DNA of 64,000 nt from Parietaria judaica (GCA_954871525.1 OX940872.1:6967180-7031179); one strand, 5' to 3'. Numbered from the stretch's first letter, positions 1-10,426 are shown. Notes: generated from the sequence alone by a model not told the origin. Made by a program: numbers and translations.

Positions 1-1690
1 AGGATTAAATTGTTAACGAGAAATACCATAGGAAATGCTATAGCATATCTTTATTTTACAATGTTTACAAACTAAAATCTAAAACCAATTGAAACAATAA
101 AGATTTTAGGGCTTATATATTGGAAATTGAATATCACAAGAGTTCTCATGCAAAAATATGCAAGGATTAAATTGTTGACGAGAAATGTCATAGTAGAATT
201 TCTTTATTTTAAATTGTTTACAACCTAAAATCTCAAAAAAATTTAAAAAAAATGATTTTATAGCTTATACATTTGAATTTGAATATAACAACAGTTCTCA
301 TGCAAAAATATCCAAGGATTAAATTGTTGACGAGAAATGCCATAGGAAATGCTACCTATAGCATTTCTTTATTTTACATTGTTTACGACCTAAAATCTCA
401 AACCAATTGAAAAAATAATGATTTTAGGGCTTATACATTGGAATTTTAATATTATAAGAATTCTCATGCAGAAATATGCAAGGATTAGATTGCTGACGGG
501 AAATGCCATATGAAATGCTATAGCATTTCCTATAGCATTTCTTTATTTTACATTTCTTACGACCTAAAATTTAAAACCAGTTAAAAAATAAATATTTTAG
601 TGCTTATCTATTGGAATTTGAATATAAAAAGAGTTATCATGCAAAAATATGCAAGGATTAAATTGTTAACGAGAAATACCATAGGAAATGCTATAGCATT
701 TCTTTATTTTACAATGTTTACAAACTAAAATCTCAGACCAATTGAAAAAATAAATATTTTAGGGCTTATATATTGGAAATTTAATATAACAAGAGCTCTC
801 ATGCAAAAATATGCAAGGATTAAATTGTTGACGAGAAATGTCACAGGAAATGCTACATATAGCATTTCTTTATTTTACATTGTTTACGACCTAAAATCTC
901 AAACCAATTGAAAAAATAAAGATTTTAGGGCATATACATTGGAATTTGAATATAAAAAGAGTTCTCAAGCAAAAATATGCAAGGATTAAATTGTTGACGA
1001 GAAATGCCATAGGAAATGCTATAGCATTTCTTTATTTTATATTGTTTACGACCTAAAATCTCAAACCAATTGAAAAAATAATGATTTTATAGCTTATACA
1101 TTGGAATTTGAATATAACAAGAGTTCTCATGCAAAAATATGCAAGGATTAAATTGTTAACGAGAAATGCCATAGGAAATGCTACCTATAGCATTTCTTTA
1201 TTTTACATTGTTTACTACCTAAAATCTCAAACCAATTGAAAAAATTATGATTTTAGGGTTTATATACTGGAATTTGAATATAACAAGAGTTATCATGCAA
1301 AAATATGCAAGGATTAAATTGTTAACGAGAAATCTCATAGGCATTTCTTATTTTTACATTTTTTACGACCTAAAATCTCAAACCAATTAAAAAAATAATG
1401 ATTTTAGGGTTTATACATTGGAATTTTAGTATTACAAGAGTTCTCATGCAAAAATATGCAAGGATTATATTGTTGACGAGAAATGCCATAGGAAATACTA
1501 TAGCATTTCCTATAGCATTTCTTTATTTTACATTGTTTACGACCTAACGTCTCAAACCAATTGAAAAAATAACTATTTTATAGATTATACATTAGAATTT
1601 TAATATAACAAGAGTTCTCATGCAAAAATATGCAAGGATTAAATGTTTGACGAGAAATGCCAGCATTTCCTATAGCATTTCTTTATTTTA
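1..1690. repeat. Tandem satellite array, about 162 bp units
   Basis: At least eleven head-to-tail units begin with AGGATTAAATTGTTGACGAG at about 1, 163, 315, 481, 654, 816, 982, 1144, 1310, 1461 and 1635, so unit length varies from about 151 to 174 bp. Each unit runs GAGAAATGCCATAGGAAATGC, a TTTATTTTACATTGTTTACGA block, CTAAAATCTCAAACCAATTG, then a block ending in GAGTTCTCATGCAAAAATATGC. Much of the length variation comes from presence or absence of a 12 bp piece (CTATAGCATTTC), which in full-length units creates the perfect palindrome GGAAATGCTATAGCATTTCC. The array is very AT-rich and non-coding. It starts before the window, so its full extent is unknown. Confidence 0.95.
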
Positions 1691-3300
1691 CATTGTTTAC
1701 AGTCGTGACATAATCAATGGTACTAAAAATTATTAGTCGTAGTCTTCAATGGGTTCGATTTTACATTGTTTACGACCTAAAATCTCAAACCAATTGAAAA
1801 AATATCTAATTTTTAGCTTATACATTGTTTACATTCGTTACATCATCAATGGTACTATAAATTATTAGGACTTTATTTTGGGACCAATATATCTTTATTA
1901 AAATATTCGTAGTCTTCAATGGGTTCGATTATTAAATTTAACCACTAGTATCGGAACATATATTATACAACGGCTTGGAAACATAGAGTAAATTTATGCT
2001 AATATTTTTAATCCGCGAATTAGGCTGCGAGGTCTAAAAAATTTCACTAGATATCATCAAATACAATATAGAGATTTTCACAGAGATCTCGAATACATGA
2101 GATTTTTTACTATCAATCGAATTTTGACTTTTAGGACCCAAAATCGATGTTTTTGTCAATGGCAAACTTTTTTCTATTTTTTTATAGAAACATTTTTCGT
2201 GTTATTCACGTTGATATATTATTTTTAATGTTTGTATAGCGTTTTTGAAGTTAATATAGTGTTATTTATGTTCATATATTATTTTTAATATTGATCTGAG
2301 TATTGGTATTCTTGATGTTCATATCGTGTTTTTAAATATTGACCAAAAATCTTAAACCAATTGAAAAAAAAATAATTCTTTTAGGGATCATACAGTGGAA
2401 TTTGAATATAACAAGAGTTCTCATGCGAAAAATATGCAAGGATTAAATTGTTGACGAGAAATGCCATAGGAAATGCTATAGCATTTCCTATAGCATTTCT
2501 TTATTTTACATTGTTTACGACCTAAAATCTCAAACCAATTCAAAAAATAACTATTTTATAGGTTATACATTTGAATTTTAATATAACAAGAGTTCTCATA
2601 CAAAAATATGCAAGGATTAAATTGTTGACGAGAAATGCCAGCATTTCCTATAGCATTTCTTTATTTTACATTGTTTACAGTCGTGACATAATCAATGGTA
2701 CTAAAAATTATTAAGACTTTATTTGGGACCAATATATCTTCATTATAATAGTCTTAGTCTTTAATGGGTTCGATTACTAAATTCAACCACTAGTATCGGA
2801 ACATAGGTTATACAACGGCTTGAAAACGTAGAGTAAAATTTATGCAACTGTATTTCATCCTCGAATTAGGTTGCGAGGTCTAAAAAATTTCACTAGATAT
2901 CATCATATATAATACGGAGATTTTCACAGAGAGATCTCGAATACATGAGATTTTTTACTTTCAGTCGAATTCTGACGTTTAAGTCCCAAAATCGATGTTT
3001 TTGCTTATGGCAAACTTTTTTCTATTTTTTTTAGAATTGGTTTTCGTGTTATTGACGTTGATATATTTTTTTTAATGTTTATATAGAGTTTTTGAAGTTA
3101 ATATAGTGTTCTTGATGTTACTATATTATTTTTTATGTTGATTTGAGTATTGGTGTTCTTGATGTTCATATCGTGTTTTTAAATATTGACCGAAAATCTT
3201 AAACCAATTGAAAAATTAATTATTTTAGGGCTTATACATTGGAATTTGAATAGAATAAAAGTTCTCATGCAAAAATATGCAAGGATTAAATTGTTGACGA
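1635..3300. repeat. Compound (higher-order) satellite unit, 978 bp period, two copies
   Basis: After the simple array, a longer unit is repeated. The block starting AGTCGTGACATAATCAATGG occurs at 1701 and again at 2679 (offset 978). Each compound unit contains ordinary satellite monomers (at 2439, 2613 and 3282) followed by about 600 bp of unrelated sequence that includes AATGGGTTCGATTA, a TAGTATCGGAACATA block and a run of GATGTTCATATCGTG-type sequence. The second copy ends by re-entering a monomer at 3282. Confidence 0.9.
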
Positions 3301-3305
3301 GAAAT

Positions 3306-3846
3306 GTATAATGAAAACTACGTAAAAGTACAATATTATCCTAGCTTTATACCGTGGATCAAAAAGTGGGGCTCATTTATCTTATTCCGAAATCATGTAA
3401 CTGACACCTTTATGTTAAAAGAAATTCTAGATACATTCATCTTATTATGTATGCATTATTGTTGATTGGAACATAAGGGTTGACAATTTACCTTGACATG
3501 AGTAGATTCTAGACATGTGATTTTTTCTGTCTAAGTCCTGCAAGACATTTCAAAGTGTAATTAGAAGTTGTTTGTCTATCATATTCCAATCCATTGAACA
3601 TTGAATCTATCACGGTACTCAACCGATGGGGGGTAGAGAAACGTATAATGAAAACTACGTAAAAGTACAATATTATCCTAGCTTTATACCGTGTATCAAA
3701 AAGTCTTATTCTGAAATCATGTAACTGACACTTGTATGTTAAATGAAATTCTAGATACATTCATTTTATTATGTATGCATTATTGTTGATTGAAACCTAA
3801 GGGTTGGCAATTTACCTTGACATGAGTAGATTCTAGACATCGTTAA
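3306..3846. repeat. Direct duplication with 337 bp offset
   Basis: GTATAATGAAAACTACGTAA and the following 200 or so bases (to GAGTAGATTCTAGACAT) occur at 3306 and again at 3643, differing by a short deletion and a few substitutions. It is a local tandem duplication at the satellite edge. No coding potential beyond a short accidental ORF. Confidence 0.85.
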
Positions 3847-3849
3847 TGT

Positions 3850-3938
3850 TAAGGTGCTATACAATTTTATTCTATTGCACATCAAATGCAAAGAGATAGT
3901 TTTTTATGTCCAATAGAATAAAACTGTATAGTACCTTA
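3850..3938. repeat. Near-perfect 32 bp inverted repeat (hairpin, MITE-like)
   Basis: The left arm beginning TAAGGTGCTATACA and the right arm ending TGTATAGTACCTTA are reverse complements over about 32 bp with about three mismatches, separated by a 25 nt loop. The size and near-perfect stem fit a very short foldback MITE; a small-RNA precursor is possible but nothing in the sequence shows expression. Confidence 0.7.
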
Positions 3939-3950
3939 AAAAATTTGAGA

Positions 3951-5105
3951 ACTAAATGCTCTTTCAGCAAGACGGAAGTGAGTTATCTCAACCAAATTAC
4001 TTCTGGCCAAGGCATCTGAGTGGACGAGAGTAAGGTCCAAGTCGTTGCGGGATGGCCCAACAGAGCACGCCGCGGGGGGTTTAAGGCGCCCTCGGCCTCT
4101 CGGGATATTACCGGCAGTTCATTCGAGATTATCGGGTTGTCGAGACTATGTGGTTATCGTTGCGCCACTCACGGATCTCATTCGGCAGTTTGGTTTCAAT
4201 TGAAACGACGCGGCCACCAAGGCCATTGCAGATTTGAAAACCGCTCTTTCCGGCTCCCCAATAACTCGCTCTATCGGATTTCGATGAAACCCTCATCGTG
4301 GGGTGCGAAGCTCTCGTGACGGGGATTTACGCCGTCCTCCAACAACAAGGTCATCCGATAGAATTTTTTAGTCGCAAGCTTGCAAACCGTCACACTAAGT
4401 CAGCGGCTTATGGGGACGATGGTTCATGATAAAAACTGACAATTTGAGCCTTAAGTTCCTCCTTGAACAAAGGCTTACGACTTCGCCTCAAATCCATCGG
4501 ATTAGTAAGCTTCTCGGGTACTATATCACCGTAGAATACCGAGTCGGCTCTTTGAACAAAGTCGCCGACGCTCTCTCACGATGGGACGAGGATGAAGGAA
4601 GCAGGAAATGTGTTTTACACGCTCTCGCAATTGGCATACCAAGATTCACGGTATTACGTCATAAGGTGCCGAATCGACCAAAATTCAAGCTATCCGAGCT
4701 CGCGTGGAAGCGGGAGAAGCGCTACCTTGTTGGTCATACCGGGACGATTACTCTTCTACAAAGACCGCGTGTATATCGGTGATTCATCCTCGATTATTTT
4801 GGACATCATCAAGGCTTTTCATAGTCTCGGACACGAGGGGGTCCAAAAGACAATGCACACATTCAGAAGGATTTCTTTTGGAAAGGATGGAAAAAATTGA
4901 TTCTAGATTACTCGCGCAAATGCTAAATTGCCAACAGAACAATGGGAAGCATTACAACCACCCCGGCTCATGCAACCTCTTCCGGTTCCGTACAAGGTTT
5001 GGAAGGACATTTCGATGGACTTTGTCGAAGCTCCTCCCAAGGCTCCCAAGGCTCACCCCGGCCCATGTGTGTCGTTTATTCTCATTACGTCATTTTTCTA
5101 GCTTT
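3951..5105 (+). mobile_element. Decayed Ty3/gypsy retrotransposon pol (RT end, RNase H, integrase start)
   Basis: Several frames together read as the middle of a Ty3/gypsy polyprotein in the normal order. The RT tail (CSFSKTEVSYL, then VDESKVQVVAGWP after an internal stop) starts at 3951. An RNase H segment (FFSRKLAN near 4360, then KFLLEQRLTT and NKVADALSRW at 4450-4590) follows. The integrase zinc-binding and core start (LLFYKDRVYI near 4765, then KDISMDF near 5000) comes last. Stops and frameshifts interrupt each part, no LTRs are recognisable next to it, and the rest of the integrase and the gag are missing. It is a truncated, non-functional relic. Assignment to Ty3/gypsy rather than copia rests on domain order RT-RNase H-IN and the ADALSR motif. 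Confidence 0.9.
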
Positions 5106-6130
5106 TGGTCGTTTAGACCAAGCACATGTCGTTTAGAATATTGCGTTTGGTCGTTTAGAATATTGCGTTGTTTCAGGGTGTTTGTCGTTTAGACCCATCC
5201 TTTTCTTTTAAGCCTTCGGCGCTATACTATGTCGTTTGGTCATGAGGTATTAATACCTCAGTTTCATTATAAATTATTTAAGCCTGGATTAAATCTAAAT
5301 ACCCTCTATTAAGGTTTGGGTTTACAGGTGATTTGAGAGAGTACGTACGCTTCCCTTTTGCCTTCTTCTTCTTCGTACTTCTCGTGACAGGTTCAACGGT
5401 GAGAAGAGGAAGGGAAGCTTCTTCCTCAGATTCCCGACTCGTGCAAACGCACGGGTCCATACCAGACAGATGTTAGGATGCTTCCAATGTCAATTGATAC
5501 AGAGTATACATACATGGTATTGATACTTTGGTGAGGGAGTTAACGATTAAAATTTCCCGAGTGGGTTCCGACGTGGTATCGGTAAAATTTGTAATAGTCA
5601 CAACTCAACATGTCGTTTTTTTAATAAGAATATAATTTATATTAATTAACGAGAAATAAAATGCTAACTAAGACGAAGACCGACGAAAGTGAACAAAATG
5701 CTTACTATTATTTCCTTGGTCGAGAATCGGACCAAGTCACTTAAAAGTGTTACTAGAATTTGCTTCTTTATCATATCCCGATCCATTGAAAATTTAGAAT
5801 TTGTAACGTTACTTTGTCAGTACAATATTATTTTAGATTGAAATTTATAACTCTTTATATTTCATCTGAGTAGAAGAAAGCAAGGAATAAAATTTCCTGA
5901 ATATCCATCGACATGCTGACCGTAGTTCTTTTTTCGAGAAGCTGACCGTAGTTCTTTTTTCGAGGAAATTGCGAATTGAAAATTTGCGGTTATCTCTCTC
6001 GTTTTACCTAACAATGACTTTCTATCACTTCTATAATACCTGATAACATTTGGGCTTTATATTGGGCTTTCTTTCTTTACCCGTAATAATAATAAGCTCA
6101 TTAACAACCAAATCGAATCAATTATCCATC
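5105..6130. other. Intergenic, small local repeats only
   Basis: No gene is supported here. At 5105-5200 the decamer GTCGTTTAGA recurs four times with short spacers. At about 5912-5966 the phrase GCTGACCGTAGTTCTTTTTT is tandemly duplicated with a spacing of about 27 bp. A short minus-strand ORF at 5278-5460 has no recognisable similarity and is not called. The final 150 bp are presumably the CDC26-TTM3 promoter; no convincing TATA box was picked out. Confidence 0.6.
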
Positions 6131-6179
6131 AACGGTCAACGGTCAACGGTCGTCGTCTTCAACAGGCGAACCAATTTGA

Positions 6180-6236
6180 ATGAACCCTAATCTGGTCTGA
6201 ATGAGAAGCTTGGCAGAGAGGAGAGAGCCATGCTGA
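6180..6236 (+). promoter_or_regulatory. Two back-to-back upstream ORFs before CDC26
   Basis: An ATG at 6180 opens a six-codon uORF that stops at 6198-6200. The very next base (6201) starts a second ATG with an 11-codon uORF that stops at 6234-6236, overlapping the CDC26 start codon (6230) in another frame. If the transcript begins upstream of 6180, both would be met by scanning ribosomes before CDC26. The transcription start is not known from sequence alone, so their use is inference. Confidence 0.6.
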
Positions 6237-6415
6237 GAAGAAAGCCCACGAAGATCGAAGTCAGAGTCGAAGACAAAGACGAACTCGAAGAAGCTCGCAA
6301 GCGCTCCAACGCCACCGCCAACCAAACCCTAGTCTCCGCTTCCTCCAATCTCCTCCAACAGCTCGATCGCGCCAAAGACCACCCCCACTCCAAAGCCACC
6401 CGAATCGGCCTCTAG
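6230..6415 (+). CDS. CDC26: CDC26, anaphase-promoting complex subunit (61 aa)
   Basis: Small subunit of the anaphase-promoting complex/cyclosome (APC/C), the nuclear ubiquitin ligase that drives mitotic exit; in other eukaryotes CDC26 stabilises the TPR subunit APC6/CDC16. The assignment rests on the N-terminus MLRRKPTKIEV, which matches the conserved MLRRKPT start of CDC26, followed by a charged helix rich in Glu, Asp and Lys (residues 8-25). The rest is low-complexity and weakly conserved, as in plant CDC26. It is a single exon. The TAG at 6413-6415 is followed after 8 nt by the ATG of TTM3, and no ATG in any frame lies between the two start codons. The start context has G at -3 but C at +4, so it is moderate. 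In land plants CDC26 and TTM3 are known to share one bicistronic transcript, and this locus shows that arrangement. Confidence 0.9.
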   Translation: MLRRKPTKIEVRVEDKDELEEARKRSNATANQTLVSASSNLLQQLDRAKDHPHSKATRIGL

Positions 6416-6423
6416 CCGCCGCC

Positions 6424-7026
6424 ATGGAAGTCGAGGTCAAGCTCCGGCTCGAATCCGCGGAAGCGCACCGCCGAGTTGCGGAGATTCTGGAGCCGTTTCT
6501 CGCCAAGACTCACCGGCAGGAGAATTTCTTCTTCGACGGCCCCGGATCCGAGCTCTCGTCGAGGCGGTCGGTCCTCCGGGTTCGATTCTCCGACCTTGCT
6601 CCTCGCTGCATGGTCTCGCTCAAAGGGCGCGCGGTCCTCGACGGCGGGATCAGCCGCGTTGAGGAGGACGAGGAGGAGCTCGACGAGTCCCTCGGTCGCG
6701 ACTGCGTCGCGGAGCCGTCGAAGCTTCGAACAGCGGAGGAATCGTCTAGGGTTTTGAGGCGGGTCAGGGACGAGTTCGGGATCAGCGATTACGTGGGAAT
6801 GGGAGGGTTTGAGAATGTGAGAGGGGTGTATGACTGGAAAGGTCTGAAATTGGAGGTCGACGAGACGAAGTACTCGTTCGGGGTGTGTTACGAGATCGAG
6901 TGCGAGAGCTCGGAGCCTGAGGAGGCTAAGAATTTGCTTGAGGAGTTCTTGAAGGAGCACGAGATCGCGTATTCGTACGCCCAGGCGTCCAAATTCGCCA
7001 TTTTTCGATCCGGGAAGACGCCTTGA
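6424..7026 (+). CDS. TTM3: TTM3, triphosphate tunnel metalloenzyme / CYTH-domain tripolyphosphatase (200 aa)
   Basis: CYTH-superfamily enzyme; plant TTM3 hydrolyses inorganic tripolyphosphate with a divalent metal. The signature ExExK motif is at residues 2-6 (E2, E4, K6). Further conserved strands contribute basic and acidic tunnel residues: LRVRF near 57-61, MVSLKGR near 65, SRVEEDEEE near 80 and LEVDETKYSFG near 145. The C-terminus FAIFRSGK closely matches the Arabidopsis TTM3 ending. Length is close to the family's usual 200-210 aa. Single coding exon. The start lies in a strong context (GCCGCCGCCATGG) 8 nt after the CDC26 stop, so it is likely translated from the same mRNA by leaky scanning or reinitiation. 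The stop is followed within 5 nt by a good splice donor. Confidence 0.93.
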   Translation: MEVEVKLRLESAEAHRRVAEILEPFLAKTHRQENFFFDGPGSELSSRRSVLRVRFSDLAPRCMVSLKGRAVLDGGISRVEEDEEELDESLGRDCVAEPSKLRTAEESSRVLRRVRDEFGISDYVGMGGFENVRGVYDWKGLKLEVDETKYSFGVCYEIECESSEPEEAKNLLEEFLKEHEIAYSYAQASKFAIFRSGKTP

Positions 7027-7030
7027 GAGG

Positions 7031-7622
7031 GTGAGTTCTTCATCTCTTTGCTTGTTTGTTGAGTTGTAGCTTCATTAAGTGAAATGTCAATGCATAAATC
7101 TTCATGTTTCTTGTTATTTTTCCGGGTTTTCTCCATGGATGTCTCTGCGCACCGTGAATATAGGTTCGATATAGATAGATACAATAATTAAGACAGGAAA
7201 TCTATAGAAAATAATACATGTAAAGGAGTATTCTCAGTCTTGTATTGTTGGTGAATTTCATTTGCCATTATTGTCTTTGTTTGAACATGTCTTATCTGAA
7301 CAATATAGATAGATGCTGCCAAACTAATCATTCTGTTTCTTTCGGGTCTTCGATTTTTTCATGCGAAATAGTCCAATTATCGAAGAACTATTAGGATGGA
7401 AATCCGAAAAAATTGGTGAAAGATAGATAAATAATAATGGTGCGCTCGAGTAACTCACGTTTCGTGCACAAGTAAATATTTTCCGTCATTTTTACGGCGT
7501 AATGTGCTCTTTTTGAATGTGGAATATGCATTTGATTCTTTTTTTGTGATGTATTGTGGCTGTTTTTAGTTCGTTGTGATATAATCTTTCGGTTTCTTAT
7601 TTGTTCTCTCGTATGTTTATAG
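7031..7622 (+). other. Probable intron in the TTM3 3' UTR
   Basis: The donor AGG|GTGAGT lies 5 nt after the TTM3 stop. A pyrimidine-rich tract and the acceptor TTTATAG|GTTG lie at 7613-7622, followed by a GC-richer stretch that looks exonic (GAAGAACAGCTTGAGC). The intron call is based on motifs only. Downstream sequence to about 7800 would be the 3' UTR. Confidence 0.5.
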
Positions 7623-7838
7623 GTTGTTCGGATTGAAGAACAGCTTGAGCGGGACGCAAACGGTTTCCTCTTTTGTTTCCTATAAAGCATCATTTTATAG
7701 TAACATTCCATGGATTTTAAATCCAGATTTATCTTTTTGGCCAACTTGAATCTCTTGTATGGAAGCGATTATTTCATAATAAAGGCCAATTACTTCACCC
7801 AATTACCTATTCTGATTCTCCTTTCTCTTCATTATATA

Positions 7839-7841
<3 letters not shown>

Positions 7842-7880
<39 letters not shown>
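7842..7880. repeat. (TA)n microsatellite
   Basis: About 39 bp of uninterrupted TA dinucleotides downstream of TTM3. Confidence 0.97.
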
Positions 7881-7882
<2 letters not shown>

Positions 7883-8059
7883 GTATGTCTATTTAGTGTC
7901 TCAAAGTGACCGTCCAGAACCGAAATAAGGAATTTCCGTTCCCCTTTTTAGAACTATAATCTGTTTGTTGCGCAGCTCATTGATTATTCAAGAATTTCCA
8001 AAAGCAGAAATGAACTTGCTTCCTAATATTTTATTTTATTTTCGACTTATATAATATAC

Positions 8060-8282
8060 GAGGAGGTAAGGGTGGATGACATTCTGGACAGTCGGATCCT
8101 GCAAGCATACGACAGCCGGGCCCACTTCGCATGGTCACTGCATGGTTAAGACCTATATGTGGTGCCTCCGGAAGTCGCCCGGAGATGCGGCCCTCGATGG
8201 GGAAGGTGGCCAAGATGCTCAGAGAACGGTGGAGATCACGGGACCCAACAAGCCCACCATGTTCTCCCTCGGCAACGAATAG
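8060..8282 (+). pseudogene. Receptor-like kinase C-terminal fragment, frameshifted
   Basis: Three frames read in succession as the end of a plant receptor-like protein kinase. EEVRVDDILDSR (8060) is followed by VKTYMWCLR (8146), then RPEMRPSMGKVAKML (about 8177-8221), which is the conserved subdomain XI region ending the kinase fold, then TVEITGPNKPTMFSLGNE and a stop at 8280-8282. At least one stop and two frame changes lie inside 220 bp, and the catalytic core is absent. It is a dead 3' gene fragment; the exact RLK subfamily cannot be fixed. Confidence 0.75.
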
Positions 8283-10140
8283 ACCAGATATCCAAAACGT
8301 CTTTTTCACGTTTTCATTTTCTTTCCTCCACCTTTCACTTTTACATTACTGACTTCGCCTTCACTTTGCAAACACATCACCCGTTCTTGCCTCCTCCGTC
8401 AATCGGCGCTCATCTCCGCCATTGATAGGAAGTCATCTCCACCGCCGATAATATCTCATTTCCGCCGGTGCTCAGCGCTCAGCTCCACCGTCACTCGGCG
8501 CTCATCACCGCCGTGGCATCTCTGCTTTGTTCGTTCGGAGTTCATTTCGGCTCGTTTTTTTTTTTTAGTTTAGATTTTAGAAACACTCTTTATGAACCGC
8601 TTTTTTATAATAATTAATCAAACCAATAAAAGCTAAAAAAAGAAAAGCAAAGGGCTATTACTTTGGGGGATTATTGAAGTGAGCAAAGGGAATACTCGTT
8701 TGATCGGAATTCATCCTTAAACAGAGAAGTTACAGAGTTCATCCTTAGACAAAAAAAAAGTTCATTAAAATCAAGATTGTTTGATTCTGATCTTGATTCT
8801 TCAACAAAAAAGTTAAATCTTTAAAGAAAGAAACATGAGGGAGTTCATGTCTCAAAGAAAGAAATCATGTTTGAATAATATTATTGCATAAGATGATGTT
8901 ACTTTTTTTTTAAAAAAGAGAAAGCCGATGTTACTATGTTGCCTTAGTTTTTGATGCAAACGTATATGATTTGCATGGAGCATGCAAATGCAAATTCAAG
9001 CCAAAATCCTCCCTATCTTCATAATTTCTTTTTTCATTTATTTTTATTATCTATTTATGATTACTTCTCCGAACCATTCAAGCCCTTAATTTTGTATGAA
9101 TGATATTATCAATCGAGCTTTATTTTTGCATTTATTTTATAATTAGTATTTAGTCGTTCATAGTATTAATCATGGTATTATTTTAGGAAGGTAGGTTTTT
9201 AAGGGTTTTGATATTTTCTATATATTGTATTTCAAAGAGGAGAAGAAGGCAGTTGATGAATGAAAAATATTGAGCTTGATACCTTATTGTTCGGGCTACA
9301 TCAGTTTTGATGTTGTCTTTTGGATGTGTTTATACAGAGGAATGGGTGAAAACAACGCAAGTTGGCCCGATGCCGTCGAGGAATACTTCGTTGAATTGGT
9401 GCACTGAGAGTGTGCGGATTAAAATGATCAGCGTTGGAAAAGAAATAATGGTCGAGAGTGAAAATAAATATGTTAAATAAACACGGAAAAACTTATAAGC
9501 TAGATAAACTTAAAAGCTAAGTGGAATCGGCTTCGATTCAATCGACGAGGAAATTTGAGGAGTTGGTAAACGCCACTGAGTTTGGTTGGGATAAAGACAT
9601 GAATATCGTCACTAAAATATGTAATGTATGCGTGACCGATACAATTAATTAACGTCTTTCTTGTATGGTGCAAATAACTAAATCTAAATGTTAATATCAA
9701 CTTATTCATTTACACATATTTGATTAATTACAATTGTTTTTTTAAAATGATCTAAAAAAAAGTAACAAACACTGTTTTTTTTAAGTGTAGCAAAATAATA
9801 ACCAATCATATTATCATAAAGTAGTTTTTTAAGTTTTAAAAAAAAAACATAAAAATACAAAACGCTTTTGCAACACGTGTCGCACCAAATTTCTCCCTCT
9901 CTCTCTAATAAACTCGTATTCATGGAATGGATTTGACCGGAATTGAAGTAAAGATGTGGAAAAGTTAAATATATCGCATGGAATTGTAGATTAATTATCA
10001 ATTTATTATATGGATTCGGTCTTATCATCTTATCCTAATAGTAGAAATCACATTTAATTACGATTATATCAAATCCATAAAGATGAGAGACAATTCAGGG
10101 ATTGATAATAATGATAGGCAATCCTTAAAGGTTAATTGTG
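8283..10140. other. Intergenic; possible scrap of a coding sequence near 9340
   Basis: 8285-8560 is a GC-richer stretch with repeated CACCGCCG/GGCGCTCA words and no ORF I recognise. At 9340-9470 the plus strand reads GENNASWPDAVEEYFVELVH before a stop, followed by NDQRWKRNN after further stops. The WPDAVEEYF pattern is reminiscent of Myb/SANT-like domains found in plant transposon-derived proteins, but this is weak. The rest (AT-rich, homopolymer runs) shows nothing. Confidence 0.4.
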
Positions 10141-10144
10141 TAAC

Positions 10145-10152
10145 TATATAAA
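10145..10152 (+). promoter_or_regulatory. TATA box of the cysteine-rich peptide gene
   Basis: TATATAAA lies 81 bp upstream of the ATG at 10233, a normal plant spacing for a TATA box plus a 50 nt leader. It supports the short spliced gene that follows. Confidence 0.6.
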
Positions 10153-10232
10153 CACGTCTCATATTGTAAATAAAACACAGAAATATATACTTTTTCATCA
10201 TATCATATTCATATTCATATAAATATTATAAT

Positions 10233-10386
10233 ATGGCGACATCTTCAAGCAAAGTGGCTCTTCTGGTTGTGATGTTCATCGTTGCACTTGGTAATATATA
10301 TTATTTACATACCTACATGCATGGAAGAACAATTACGTTGTATTGTGTATATTGTTTTCTATATAATATAATATAACCCTAACGAG

Positions 10387-10426
<40 letters not shown>

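Noticed and set aside
1..1690. CRISPR array
   Set aside because: Repeats are long, contiguous and without unique spacers, and the DNA is plant nuclear.
4020..5192. Separate small genes in overlapping plus-strand ORFs
   Set aside because: Their readable parts are pieces of one decayed Ty3/gypsy pol in shifting frames.
6261..6960. Minus-strand ORFs over CDC26-TTM3
   Set aside because: Antisense shadows; the plus-strand proteins have defined families and motifs.
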